Part shown: positions 7,981 to 19,158 of the stretch, in pieces | Numbering within the stretch: position 1 is the stretch's first letter | How the letters are laid out: every line of letters starts with the position of its first letter | Assembly (NCBI RefSeq): GCF_021568315.1 | Contig: NZ_JAKGSI010000003.1 | Coordinates: forward strand, 1 to 64,000 | From: Corynebacterium uropygiale | GTDB lineage: Bacteria; Actinomycetota; Actinomycetes; Mycobacteriales; Mycobacteriaceae | Direction of reading: 5' to 3' | DNA length: 64,000 nucleotides | Position numbers and translations under genes: made by a program | The notes under the pieces: generated by a model | The model's database searches: none | Seen by the model: the letters and a program-made list of their open reading frames with translations, nothing else | What the model was told of the DNA's origin: nothing

Positions 7981-8856
7981 TTAGCTGCGGTCGATGTGCC
8001 GCAGCTTCTCCCGCGCGGTGCGGAAGGCGATGCCGAGCCCCCGGGCGGCGCCGGTGGCGGCACGGCGGGCCAGGACAAGCGAGCGCTCGGTGATGCGGGC
8101 CAGCTCGTCGGCAGTGCCGCCCTGTGGACGTTGATCCTCGTAGTCGTCGTACACGGCAGGGGAGAGGGATCCCGACGGCGTGTCGTGGCCGGGCTTTGGC
8201 AGGACGCGATTGTGGGAGCCGTCCACGCGCGGGGCGGGGCGGCCGTCGACGGCAAACGCTGCGATATGGATATCCGGGCCCTCCGGGCTGATGGGGACCC
8301 CGAGCCACTGCTTTTCCGCCTCGGCAACGAGGTCAAGGGGGATGAAGGGGAGGGAAATCCCGCCGATCTGCTCGTTGCGCTCCCCGGCCCAGAAGGGAGA
8401 CTCGAAGGGGAAGGGGAGCCCGGCGTCCTCGAAGAGCTCGTCGCGGGTGGCGCAGAGGCTGCGGCGCAGCTCGCCGTGATCCCAGCGCGCGAAACCGCCG
8501 AACTCCTCCCAGCGGCCGAGGGTGCCCTGCGCGAAAGCGTAGATGCGCTCGGCGGGCAGAGAGCGAAGGAGATGAGGATCAAGCTCGGAGAGTGTGTCGG
8601 CGTTCTCGACGAGCGTCTGGACCACGCTCACCCGGCCGAAACCTCCGATGTAGAACTCGCCCGGGGAAGCGGGGACTGAGCGGTTAATGGGGAATTCCCC
8701 GATGCTCGTCACCGGCCAGGACGGGTTGAGCTGGGCGAGGTATTTTCGGCCAAAGCCGCGGTCGGCGCGCGGGTCGGCGGAGAGAATATCCGCCGGGTGT
8801 TCCGTCGACACGAACCACAGCGTGACGGCCGCGGTCACGCCACTCGCGGTATCCAT
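7981..8856 (-). CDS. DUF6928 family protein
   Basis: A 291-residue soluble protein. The first 215 residues follow the pattern of the actinobacterial DUF6928 family: a TLWFVST strand, a basic HPSW-like turn, the GEFYIGGF core, the PAERIYAFAQGTLGRWEEFG block, and PFPFESPFWAGERNE before SLPFIPLDL. Function is unknown; the C-terminal 75 residues are variable and basic. It lies 3 nt after sepH on the same strand, so the two are almost certainly co-transcribed, which hints at a link to cell division (inference). Confidence 0.65.
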   Translation of the reverse strand: MDTASGVTAAVTLWFVSTEHPADILSADPRADRGFGRKYLAQLNPSWPVTSIGEFPINRSVPASPGEFYIGGFGRVSVVQTLVENADTLSELDPHLLRSLPAERIYAFAQGTLGRWEEFGGFARWDHGELRRSLCATRDELFEDAGLPFPFESPFWAGERNEQIGGISLPFIPLDLVAEAEKQWLGVPISPEGPDIHIAAFAVDGRPAPRVDGSHNRVLPKPGHDTPSGSLSPAVYDDYEDQRPQGGTADELARITERSLVLARRAATGAARGLGIAFRTAREKLRHIDRS

Positions 8857-8859
8857 AGG

Positions 8860-9960
8860 CTATTTCCTCGGTCGCTTGGTGTTGGCGCGCACCCCGAGGA
8901 GGACGTCCTCCCAGTGCGGTGTCACCGCCCGGCGGCGCCGCTTGGAGGGGGAGTTCTCGGGGTCGGGGTGCTGGAGCAGGTCGTCCTCGTCGTTCGCCTC
9001 ATGGGAGCTCTGGTCTTCCTCGGCGGGCTCGGAGTCGGCCTCAACGGGGGGAATATCGTCCCGGGTGCGCTCGGTGGCGGACTCGTCCTCCTGCTGGCCG
9101 CTCACCGTGGTGAGGGTCGGCCGGTGCTGCTCGACGGGTTCATCCTCCTCATCCCAGCGGTGGACCGAGGTGAGGGAGCGCACGGGCTGGACGAAGTCGG
9201 GGTCCGTGAGGTCGGCGGCAACACCATTGCGGGCGACCGCCGTCGCGGAGGAGGTGGTGTGGTTGTGGAGGGTCCACTCGGCGACATTCTCGCTGAGTCC
9301 CACCGTCCACGTCACCGTGACGACCCACTGCCCAGAGGTCTCACGGAATGCGTCCCAGCTGGCATCGGCAAGGTCGTGCCCGCGGGCGGCGAGCGCCGTG
9401 GCAAGGACCTCGAAGAGGTTGAGCTTGGCGGGGCCGTCGTCGCGAACCGGATGGGCCTGCTTCGCCATCTCTGCGATGCGCGCCCGCTCCTGCAGGACGG
9501 GGTAGGCGAAGACCTCGACGCGCGACTCGGCCACGCCCATGGCCTCGGCGAGCTCCGTCACGCTGGCGCCCGCGCGGATCTTCTCCTGGATTTCCCGGGG
9601 GCGCATCGTCAGTGGAGCGGAGAGCGCGGGGTCCGGCTCGCGCTTCGGAGAGGGCGGGGTGGTGTGCAGCCCGACGCGCGTCGAGCCGGAGCCCTCACCC
9701 TGGCCCTCCGAAACGGGGTTCTGAGAGTCCGTGCTGCCCTCCGCGGAGGAGGCTGCGGGCTTGTCCGGGTCTCCTGGGGCTGCGGTCGAGGCGCCGTCCT
9801 GGTCCTCGGCGGAGCCGGCGGAGTCGTCGAGCAAGATCGCGCGGATATCACTGGTGACCTCGAGGAAGAACTGCTCCTCCGTCTCGCCCTCCGGCGCTGC
9901 GAGCCGGAAGACCAGAGAGCTGGGAGTTGATTCCTCGCGGACGAGGACAAGCTCACGCAT
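8860..9960 (-). CDS. sepH: Septation protein SepH
   Basis: A 366-residue protein with the N-terminal DUF3071 region (starting MRELVLVREEST), an acidic low-complexity insertion at about 50-110, and a helix-turn-helix-like segment (REIQEKIRAGASVTELAEAM) at about 122-141. SepH binds FtsZ and stimulates Z-ring assembly in Streptomyces and mycobacteria. The remaining C-terminal half is disordered, acidic, and ends in a basic KRRRRAV...TKRPRK tail. An AAGGAGAT Shine-Dalgarno sequence 5 nt before the ATG fixes the start. Confidence 0.85.
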   Translation of the reverse strand: MRELVLVREESTPSSLVFRLAAPEGETEEQFFLEVTSDIRAILLDDSAGSAEDQDGASTAAPGDPDKPAASSAEGSTDSQNPVSEGQGEGSGSTRVGLHTTPPSPKREPDPALSAPLTMRPREIQEKIRAGASVTELAEAMGVAESRVEVFAYPVLQERARIAEMAKQAHPVRDDGPAKLNLFEVLATALAARGHDLADASWDAFRETSGQWVVTVTWTVGLSENVAEWTLHNHTTSSATAVARNGVAADLTDPDFVQPVRSLTSVHRWDEEDEPVEQHRPTLTTVSGQQEDESATERTRDDIPPVEADSEPAEEDQSSHEANDEDDLLQHPDPENSPSKRRRRAVTPHWEDVLLGVRANTKRPRK

Positions 9961-10002
9961 GTGATCTCCTTCGTCTGGTGGGCAGGTACTCAGCTTTTCA
10001 CT

Positions 10003-12922
<2,920 letters not shown>

Positions 12923-12936
12923 GAAACTCGGCGGAT

Positions 12937-12952
12937 GGGGCTAAAGAGCCCC
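12937..12952 (+). terminator. Weak hairpin after gltA
   Basis: GGGGCT pairs with AGCCCC across a 4-nt AAAG loop, 14 nt past the gltA stop. There is no T-run, so it may only pause or stabilise the mRNA end. Confidence 0.3.
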
Positions 12953-12979
12953 TGAGGGCCAGGTGAGCCCGCGCCACTC

Positions 12980-12985
12980 TATAAT
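12980..12985 (+). promoter_or_regulatory. -10 box of the fkpA promoter
   Basis: A perfect TATAAT hexamer about 105 bp before the fkpA start. No recognisable -35 lies 16-18 bp upstream, which is common for corynebacterial promoters. Confidence 0.55.
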
Positions 12986-13090
12986 GTGGTGCTGACTCAT
13001 CTGGCCTTTTCTCATGAGGGGCGTGCACGCGTGTGCCCCTCAAGGCCTAAGGTCACCTGACATGATCCCAATCGGAGGAGTATTCGTCCC

Positions 13091-13453
13091 ATGGAGAAAC
13101 CGCACATTGACGCCCCGACTGGCCCGGCCCCCAAGGACTTGGTCATCGAGGATCTCGTGGTAGGAGACGGGGATGAGGCACAGCCCCAGGACCAGGTTGA
13201 GGTCCACTACGTCGGCGTCGACTATGAATCTGGGCAGGAGTTCGACTCCTCCTGGGATCGTGGCCAGAGCATCAGCTTCCCGCTCAATGGCCTCATCCAG
13301 GGGTGGCAGGAAGGCATCCCGGGGATGAAGGTGGGCGGGCGTCGTAAGCTCGTCATTCCCCCCGAAAAGGCCTATGGTCCCGCCAACGGTGCGCACCCGC
13401 TGGGCGGCCGCACGCTCGTGTTCATCATCGACCTTCTCAAGGTCGGGGCCTAG
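13091..13453 (+). CDS. fkpA: FKBP-type peptidyl-prolyl cis-trans isomerase
   Basis: A 120-residue single-domain FKBP without a signal peptide, so cytoplasmic. VEVHYVGVDYESGQEFDSSW, FPLNGLIQGWQEGIPGMKVG and LVIPPEKAYG are the conserved strands of the prolyl-isomerase pocket. It assists protein folding. GGAGGAGTATT lies upstream of the ATG. It follows gltA in the same order as in C. glutamicum. Confidence 0.92.
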   Translation: MEKPHIDAPTGPAPKDLVIEDLVVGDGDEAQPQDQVEVHYVGVDYESGQEFDSSWDRGQSISFPLNGLIQGWQEGIPGMKVGGRRKLVIPPEKAYGPANGAHPLGGRTLVFIIDLLKVGA

Positions 13454-13564
13454 GGGGCCACGCCCACGTGGGGGCAGTGGAAGTACCCCCCCACATCGTG
13501 CGCTGTTCTGCGCAGCTGCCCTCATGACGTGGGGTGGCGGCGCGTTCGTCGTGAAGAGTGTTCA

Positions 13565-14443
13565 ATGGAGGGCATGACTACTCTCGCACCGACCGTGACA
13601 CTCAATGACGGCACTGAGATCCCCATCGTGGGGCTGGGGACCTGGCAGCTCAAGGGGGAGGAGTGCATCCGCACGGTTCGCCGCGCCATCGAGCTGGGCT
13701 ACCGGCACATCGATACGGCGGCCATTTATGGCAACGAGGAGGCTGTGGGGCAGGCCATCCGGGATGCTATCGCCGCCGGAGATGTGGAGCGCGAAGAGCT
13801 CTTCGTGACCTCCAAGGTGTGGCACAGCCACCACGGCTCGGCGGAGGCGGCGGAGTCCTTCCAGGAATCGCTGCACCGGTTGGGGCTCGATTACCTCGAT
13901 CTCTTCCTCATTCACTGGCCCTACCCGCAGTTGGGGAAGTTCGTCGAGACCTTCGAATCCATCGCGCGGATCCAGGGTCTGGGGACTGTGCAGAGCATCG
14001 GTGTGGCGAACTTCTATGAGGAGGTTCTCGACGAACTCATCGAGCGCACGGGGATCGTTCCCGCGGTCAACCAGGTGGAGCTCCATCCGGGCTTCTCCCA
14101 GCAGGACCTGCGTGCTTACCACGCTGAGAAAGGGATCAAGACGGAGGCGTGGTCCCCGCTGGGGCGCGGCATCCTTCTGCAGAACCCGGTGATTGCGGAT
14201 ATCGCGGATCAGGTGGGGCGTTCGCCCGCCCAGGTCATGCTGCGGTGGCAAACCCAGCTGGGGATTATCACCATCCCGAAGTCCGCGCGCGAGGAGCGGC
14301 TGGCGGAGAATATCGGGATCTTCGACTATGAGCTCTCTGAGGAGCAGATCGAGAGGATCTCCGCGCTCGATCACGAGCGGGGCTTTGGACGCATTTTCAA
14401 CGATCCGCGCACGTGGCCCGCAGAGCAGGACAGCGAGCAGTAG
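13565..14443 (+). CDS. Aldo/keto reductase
   Basis: A 292-residue NADPH-dependent oxidoreductase. The catalytic tetrad is visible: Asp in GYRHIDTAAIYGNE, Tyr in the same segment, Lys in FVTSKVW and His in FLIHWPYP; IPKSAREERLAEN binds the cofactor phosphate. It is of the 2,5-diketo-D-gluconate reductase-like group; the substrate is unknown. Two ATGs compete, 13565 and 13574; I use 13565 because GTGAAGAG lies at a workable distance, whereas the GGAGG before 13574 is only 3 nt away. A terminator follows. Confidence 0.88.
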   Translation: MEGMTTLAPTVTLNDGTEIPIVGLGTWQLKGEECIRTVRRAIELGYRHIDTAAIYGNEEAVGQAIRDAIAAGDVEREELFVTSKVWHSHHGSAEAAESFQESLHRLGLDYLDLFLIHWPYPQLGKFVETFESIARIQGLGTVQSIGVANFYEEVLDELIERTGIVPAVNQVELHPGFSQQDLRAYHAEKGIKTEAWSPLGRGILLQNPVIADIADQVGRSPAQVMLRWQTQLGIITIPKSAREERLAENIGIFDYELSEEQIERISALDHERGFGRIFNDPRTWPAEQDSEQ

Positions 14444-14473
14444 CCACAGCGCTAGCCCCGTGGGGCATCGACG

Positions 14474-14505
14474 CCGCGCCATCCCCAGTAGGGAGGCGCG
14501 GTTTT
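14474..14505 (+). terminator. Terminator of the aldo/keto reductase gene
   Basis: CCGCGCC (14474-14480) and GGCGCGG (14495-14501) form a 7-bp stem with a 14-nt loop followed directly by TTTT. Confidence 0.6.
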
Positions 14506-14544
14506 CGCGTGTTCAGGGTGGGGCGAGCGGGTGACGTCGTCGGT

Positions 14545-14676
14545 GTGAAGATGGCAAAGGGAACCCCGGAGGAGATTCGCAAGATTCGCAGAATGATCCG
14601 GGGCGGGGGTGCTGCGGCGGCGCAGAGATTTCTTGAGGCGCAGGTCACAGCGTTGGGGGAGCGGCGACGGGGGTAG
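14545..14676 (+). CDS. Small basic protein, hypothetical
   Basis: A 43-codon frame starting GTG (or ATG at 14551) that encodes a strongly basic helical peptide including GTPEEIRKIRRMIRGGGAAA and RFLEAQVTALGERRRG. The regular pattern of charged and small residues looks like a real nucleic-acid-binding or ribosome-associated peptide, but there is no clear Shine-Dalgarno sequence and I cannot name a family. It lies between the aldo/keto reductase terminator and mctBC. Confidence 0.4.
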   Translation: MKMAKGTPEEIRKIRRMIRGGGAAAAQRFLEAQVTALGERRRG

Positions 14677-14830
14677 TACTGAGGGAGAGTGGGGATATGC
14701 ACTTAAAGATTGCTGAGTGAATTAGGTAACTTGTGGTGAAGCCCAGTGTGTGGTCATCGACACACAACAGCGTGTGGGAATTCACCGCATGGGGCCACAC
14801 TGACCGAAATGAAAGCGAGAAGTGACAGCG

Positions 14831-15187
14831 ATGAGCGTCAATACTGAAGCTGCCACGCAGCGAAGGCAACCAAGCACGGAAGACTTCCAAGCCATGCAGA
14901 AGAGTGAGGAATTCCAGGCCCTCCGTAGCGCCTACCGTTCCTTCACCTTCCCCATGTCGGTGGCCTTCTTCCTGTGGTACGTCATGTACGTACTCCTCTC
15001 CATCTTCCTTCCGAGCACGATGGGCGTGCCCTTCCTGGGGATGAATGTTGGGCTGTGGCTGGGGGTGCTGCAGTTCGTCACCACATTCCTCATCACGTGG
15101 GCCTACGTGAAATATGCCAACAAGAACATCGAGCCCAAGGCGGCTGCAATCCGCGCTGAGATGGAAGGCCAGGTGACTCCCGCATGA
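14831..15187 (+). CDS. mctB: DUF485 membrane protein MctB
   Basis: A 118-residue protein with two transmembrane helices (about residues 41-62 and 76-98) separated by a short loop, the DUF485 family. It is the small partner encoded before monocarboxylate symporters of the ActP/MctC type. The start at 14831 follows GAGAAG; an in-frame GTG at 14822 is also possible. Its TGA overlaps the mctC start by 4 nt (ATGA), so the two are translationally coupled. An inverted repeat GTGTGT/ACACAC at 14746-14765 upstream could be a regulator site. Confidence 0.85.
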   Translation: MSVNTEAATQRRQPSTEDFQAMQKSEEFQALRSAYRSFTFPMSVAFFLWYVMYVLLSIFLPSTMGVPFLGMNVGLWLGVLQFVTTFLITWAYVKYANKNIEPKAAAIRAEMEGQVTPA

Positions 15188-16833
15188 TGACCACATTCCT
15201 CGCAGAGAGCACAACGGAGGGGAGCGGAAACCCGCTGCTCAACATCGCTGTCTTCCTCGTCTTCATCATCTTCACGATGGCCGTCGTCATGCGCGCGGGG
15301 AAGAGCACGAAGGAAGCCTCCGACTTCTATACCGGCGGCGCGTCCTTCACCGGAACCCAGAACGGCCTCGCTATCGCTGGTGACTACCTGTCCGCCGCGT
15401 CCTTCCTCGGCATCGTCGGCGCAATCGCCCTCAGCGGTTACGACGGCTTCCTGTACTCCATTGGATTCTTCGTCGCCTGGCTGGTCGCCCTGCTTCTCGT
15501 GGCGGAGCCGCTTCGCAACGTCGGGCGCTTCACGATGGCGGACGTCCTGAGCTTCCGCCTCCGGCAGAAGCCGGTGCGCGTGGCCGCGGCCTTCGGCACC
15601 CTCTTCGTGTCTCTCTTCTACCTCATCGCGCAGATGGCGGGCGCTGGCGCCCTCGTCTCCGTGCTGCTCAACATCCACGGGGATACTGCCCAGGCGGTGG
15701 TCGTCGGCATCGTGGGCGTCATCATGATTGTGTATGTCCTCATCGGTGGTATGAAGGGCACGACGTATGTCCAGATGATTAAGGCCGTGCTGCTGGTCAC
15801 GGGCGTGGTGGTCATGACCGTCCTTGTCTTCATCATGGTGCGCGGCGGTATGGGGACCCTGCTTCAGCAGGCAGTGGAGACCCACGCGAACTCGGAGACC
15901 ATCGCCAAGGAGGGTTACGCGGCGGAGGCCATCCTGTCCCCGGGCATGAAGTACGGCGGCACCCTGGCGAAGGACCTTGACTTCATCTCCCTCGGTATCT
16001 CCCTGGTGCTTGGCACCGCGGGCCTGCCGCACGTGCTCATGCGCTTCTACACCGTTCCCACCGCGACGGAAGCCCGGAAGTCCGTGACCTGGGCGATCGT
16101 CCTCATCGGATCCTTCTACCTCATGACCCTGGTCCTCGGCTTCGGAGCTGCGGCGCTCGTTGGGCCGGATCGGGTGCACAACGCCCCGGGCGGGGCCAAC
16201 GCAGCCGCCCCGCTCCTGGCCCTCGAACTGGGCGGATCCATCTTCATGGCGGCGATCGCGGCGGTGGCCTTCGCTACCGTGCTGGCCGTCGTGGCGGGGC
16301 TGGCGATTACCGCCTCCGCATCCGTCGCGCATGACATTTATGCGGCGGTCATCCGTAACGGAGAGGCGACGGAGGAGGAGCAGGTGAAGGTGTCCCGGGC
16401 GACCGTCGTGGTCATCGGTATCCTCGCAATCGTCCTCGGCATCCTCGCGATGAAGCAGAACGTGGCCTTCCTCGTCTCCCTGGCCTTCGCCATCGCGGCC
16501 TCCGCGAACCTGCCGACCATCCTGTACTCCCTGTACTGGAAGCGATTCAACACGGTGGGGGCGGTCTGCTCCATCTACACCGGACTCGGCAGCGCGCTGC
16601 TGCTCATCATTCTGTCCCCGGCGGTGTCGGGAGCGAAGACCTCCATGATCCCGAGCCTGGACTTCGCGATCTTCCCGCTGAGCAGCCCCGGCATCGTGTC
16701 GATTCCGCTGGCCTTCCTCGCCGGCTGGCTGGGCTCCATCCTCACCAAGCCGGAGAACCTCGACCACCTCCAGGCGGAGATGGAAGTGCGTTCGCTCACT
16801 GGCGTCGGCGTGGAAGCCCCCGTCGCCCACTAA
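15184..16833 (+). CDS. mctC: Monocarboxylate symporter MctC (pyruvate/acetate/propionate)
   Basis: A 549-residue member of the sodium:solute symporter family with about 13 transmembrane helices. DFYTGGASFTGTQNGLAIA, GDYLSAASFLGIVGAIAL, GRFTMADVLSFRLRQKP and GTAGLPHVLMRFYTVPTA follow the C. glutamicum MctC sequence very closely as I recall it; that protein takes up pyruvate, acetate and propionate. It is coupled to mctB upstream and terminates in a shared hairpin with the DedA gene. Confidence 0.93.
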   Translation: MMTTFLAESTTEGSGNPLLNIAVFLVFIIFTMAVVMRAGKSTKEASDFYTGGASFTGTQNGLAIAGDYLSAASFLGIVGAIALSGYDGFLYSIGFFVAWLVALLLVAEPLRNVGRFTMADVLSFRLRQKPVRVAAAFGTLFVSLFYLIAQMAGAGALVSVLLNIHGDTAQAVVVGIVGVIMIVYVLIGGMKGTTYVQMIKAVLLVTGVVVMTVLVFIMVRGGMGTLLQQAVETHANSETIAKEGYAAEAILSPGMKYGGTLAKDLDFISLGISLVLGTAGLPHVLMRFYTVPTATEARKSVTWAIVLIGSFYLMTLVLGFGAAALVGPDRVHNAPGGANAAAPLLALELGGSIFMAAIAAVAFATVLAVVAGLAITASASVAHDIYAAVIRNGEATEEEQVKVSRATVVVIGILAIVLGILAMKQNVAFLVSLAFAIAASANLPTILYSLYWKRFNTVGAVCSIYTGLGSALLLIILSPAVSGAKTSMIPSLDFAIFPLSSPGIVSIPLAFLAGWLGSILTKPENLDHLQAEMEVRSLTGVGVEAPVAH

Positions 16834-16841
16834 CCGCACTC

Positions 16842-16891
16842 GCTGCGCTCAGCCTGCGCACACCCTTCGATCCCGAATCGCTGAGCGCAGC
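16842..16891 (+). repeat. Inverted repeat after mctC
   Basis: GCTGCGCTCAG (16842-16852) pairs perfectly with CTGAGCGCAGC (16881-16891), leaving a 28-nt loop. It probably contributes to the 3' end of the mctBC mRNA. Confidence 0.4.
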
Positions 16892-16897
16892 ACCCTC

Positions 16898-16939
16898 GAA
16901 CCCCGAGGCTAGGAGAGAGACTCCTCCGCCTCGGGGTTC
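16898..16939. terminator. Bidirectional terminator between mctC and the DedA gene
   Basis: A 12-bp perfect stem (16898-16909 with 16928-16939) is followed on the plus strand by TTCTTGTTCTT. It covers the last codons of the DedA gene, so the two convergent transcripts share it. Confidence 0.6.
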
Positions 16940-17589
16940 TTCTTGTTCTTCAGGCCCTTGAGGCCGCCCACGATGCCCGGGATGATCGAGATGAACACGA
17001 TGAGGAGGAAGATCGCCTCGATGTTCTCGCGGACGAAGGTGATCTGACCCAGCAGAGCACCCAGAGCGACCACGCCCGAACCCCACAGGATGCCGCCGAT
17101 GACGTTATACGTGATGAACGTCCGCCACTTCATGCCCGCCATGCCGGCCACGAGGGGAGCGTAGGTGCGGACGATCGGCACAAAACGGCAGAGGATGATC
17201 GTGAGGGGGCCGTACTTGTCGAAGAAGTCCTCTGTCTTGCGGACATACTCCTGCTTGAAGATGCGGCCATCGGGGCGATGGCGGAGCATCGGGTGGAACT
17301 TATGCCCGATCCAATAGCCCACCTGGTCGCCGAGGATCGCCGCGATCGGGCACACAACCATGACCAGCCACAACGGTGCGAAGGGGTCGGGCTGGTTCGC
17401 CAGGAGGCCCGCCGTGAAGAGGAGGGAATCACCGGGCAGAAGGGGGAAGAGAAGCCCCGACTCAATGAAAACAATGAGGAAGAGCACCGGGAGGATAGCC
17501 CCTCCGAAAGGCCCCGAGCCGGAGAGAAGATACATCGGGTCGAGCCATTGGGGGCCCAGGGCCATCGTTGTGAGGACGTCGTGACGCAT
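16909..17589 (-). CDS. DedA/SNARE-associated family membrane protein
   Basis: A 226-residue membrane protein with about 5-6 hydrophobic segments. The family core is seen in FIESGLLFPLLPGDSLLF, GDQVGYWIGHKF and RFVPIVRTYAPLVAGMAGM; the conserved Arg pair and Pro of the half-transporter fold are present. DedA proteins act as undecaprenyl-phosphate or other lipid flippases and support proton-motive force; which applies here is unknown. The start at 17589 (MRHDVLTTM) is preferred over the in-frame codon at 17622. The tail is charged. Confidence 0.85.
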   Translation of the reverse strand: MRHDVLTTMALGPQWLDPMYLLSGSGPFGGAILPVLFLIVFIESGLLFPLLPGDSLLFTAGLLANQPDPFAPLWLVMVVCPIAAILGDQVGYWIGHKFHPMLRHRPDGRIFKQEYVRKTEDFFDKYGPLTIILCRFVPIVRTYAPLVAGMAGMKWRTFITYNVIGGILWGSGVVALGALLGQITFVRENIEAIFLLIVFISIIPGIVGGLKGLKNKKNPEAEESLS

Positions 17590-17676
17590 AGGGACGACCT
17601 TACCCCGCGGCGGGTGGATCACCGGAACTGGAGGGCGGCGCGGTGGTGGCTGTCGTAAGCACGATCACACGAAAAG

Positions 17677-17749
17677 TGCCCCAGACTGGATTCGAACCAG
17701 CGACACCCGCTTTAGGAGAGCGGTGCTCTATCCACTGAGCTACTGGGGC
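17677..17749 (-). tRNA. tRNA-Arg (anticodon CCT)
   Basis: Read on the minus strand it folds into a 73-nt cloverleaf: GCCCCAG/CTGGGGC acceptor, AGCTCAGTGGATAGAGC D-arm, CTCCTAA anticodon loop giving CCT, and GGTTCGAATCC T-arm with discriminator A. No CCA is encoded. Confidence 0.93.
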
Positions 17750-17809
17750 ATGCCAGAACAGCCTACCGCACGGGTCTCACGGGATGGAATTCGCTGGGGG
17801 AAGGGCTGC

Positions 17810-18349
17810 TCAGGGCAGGGATTGGTGGTAGCGGAGGAAGCGGTAGTCGAGACCGGGCTGGGCGTCGGGGTCGACGGAAAAGCCCGGGAGCAGGCGGCCC
17901 TTGGGGGAGTGGAGCCAGCCGGAGTCTTGGGCGAGGTGGGCGTCCTCCGGGAGTGGGGGCGCCGCCACGAGCGGGGCTGTGGGGTGGCTGTCCGCGAGGC
18001 GGATGCGGACGAGGGTGATCTCGAGGCGCTCGCAGAGGGGGAGGAAGTCGTGATAGACCTGGCCGCCGCCCATGATCCACCCCTCGCCGGGCAGATGCTC
18101 GCGGGAGCAGACCGTGGCCCCCTCGGACCAGGGGCCGGGGGCCCGGGTGGAGAGCACGACATTCTCGCGGCCGGGGAGCGGGCGGAATCGCGGGGGGAGG
18201 CTCAGCCAGGTTCGCCGGCCCATGATGACCGGGGAGCCGGAGGTGAGCTCCTTGAAGTGCGCGAGGTCCTCGGGGAGGTGCCAGGGCATGCTGTGGCCGT
18301 CGCCGATGATGCCGTCGAGGGATTGGGCCCAGATCGCGGAGTAAGCCAT
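17810..18349 (-). CDS. dfrA: Dihydrofolate reductase
   Basis: A 179-residue enzyme that regenerates tetrahydrofolate after thymidylate synthesis. IWAQSLDGIIG, the MPWHLPEDLAHFK active-site helix with its acidic residue, PVIMGRRTWLSLP for NADPH binding and GGGQVYHDFL are all present. It overlaps the thyA stop by one base (TAATG), showing coupling. It is slightly longer than E. coli FolA because of a C-terminal extension. Confidence 0.93.
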   Translation of the reverse strand: MAYSAIWAQSLDGIIGDGHSMPWHLPEDLAHFKELTSGSPVIMGRRTWLSLPPRFRPLPGRENVVLSTRAPGPWSEGATVCSREHLPGEGWIMGGGQVYHDFLPLCERLEITLVRIRLADSHPTAPLVAAPPLPEDAHLAQDSGWLHSPKGRLLPGFSVDPDAQPGLDYRFLRYHQSLP

Positions 18350-19155
18350 TAGACCGACACCGTGGCGCGGATGGTGGGGTGCGGGTCGTAGCCGGTGAAG
18401 GAGATGTCGTCGAAGTCGTAGGAGAAGAGGTCCGCGGCGCGGCGGAGCTCGAGGGTGGGGTAGGGGCGCGGTTCCCGGGAGAGCTGGAGGGCGACCTGCT
18501 CGCGGTGGTTGTCATAGATGTGGCAGTCCCCGCCGGTCCAGATGAAATCGCCGACCGTGAGGCCCGCCTGCTGGGCCATCATGTGCGTGAGCAGCGAATA
18601 GGAGGCGATGTTGAAAGGCACGCCGAGGAACATATCCGCGCTGCGCTGGTAGAGCTGGCAGCTCAGGGCGCCGTCGGCGACGTAGAACTGGAACAGCAGG
18701 TGGCACGGGGGCAGCGCCATGGATTCGAGGTCGGAGACATTCCACGCGCTCACGATGTTGCGGCGGGAGTTGGGGTCTCGACGGAGCAGATCGAGGGCGC
18801 CGGCCAGCTGGTCGATGTGGCGGCCGTCGGGCGTGGGCCAGTTGCGCCACTGGACGCCGTAGATGGGGCCGAGCTCGCCGTCCTCATCAGCCCATTCGTT
18901 CCAGATGCGGATCCCGTGCTCCTGGAGCCAGCGGACGTTGGAGTCCCCGCGCAGGAACCAGAGGAGTTCCCCGACGACGGAGCGGACGTGGATCTTCTTC
19001 GTCGTCAAGAGGGGGAATCCATCCGCCAGGTGATAGCGCAGCTGGGCGCCGAACACACTCGTTGTGCCGGTGCCTGTGCGATCAGCCTTCGGCGTGCCAT
19101 GCTCCGCGATATGACGGAGGAGATCCTCATAGGGGGTGGGGATGGGCGCTGTCAT
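18349..19155 (-). CDS. thyA: Thymidylate synthase
   Basis: A 268-residue ThyA-type enzyme making dTMP from dUMP and methylene-tetrahydrofolate. [17 protein letters not shown], the catalytic cysteine in [32 protein letters not shown] and [14 protein letters not shown] are intact. It sits in a four-gene minus-strand run (cysQ, GCS2-like gene, thyA, dfrA) with gaps of 6, 3 and -1 nt. Confidence 0.95.
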   Translation of the reverse strand: MTAPIPTPYEDLLRHIAEHGTPKADRTGTGTTSVFGAQLRYHLADGFPLLTTKKIHVRSVVGELLWFLRGDSNVRWLQEHGIRIWNEWADEDGELGPIYGVQWRNWPTPDGRHIDQLAGALDLLRRDPNSRRNIVSAWNVSDLESMALPPCHLLFQFYVADGALSCQLYQRSADMFLGVPFNIASYSLLTHMMAQQAGLTVGDFIWTGGDCHIYDNHREQVALQLSREPRPYPTLELRRAADLFSYDFDDISFTGYDPHPTIRATVSV

Positions 19156-19158
19156 GCC

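Noticed and set aside
15103..16839. A 578-codon minus-strand frame.
   Set aside because: It is antisense to mctBC and composed mainly of Asp/His/Arg/Gly, as expected of a shadow of a membrane-protein gene.
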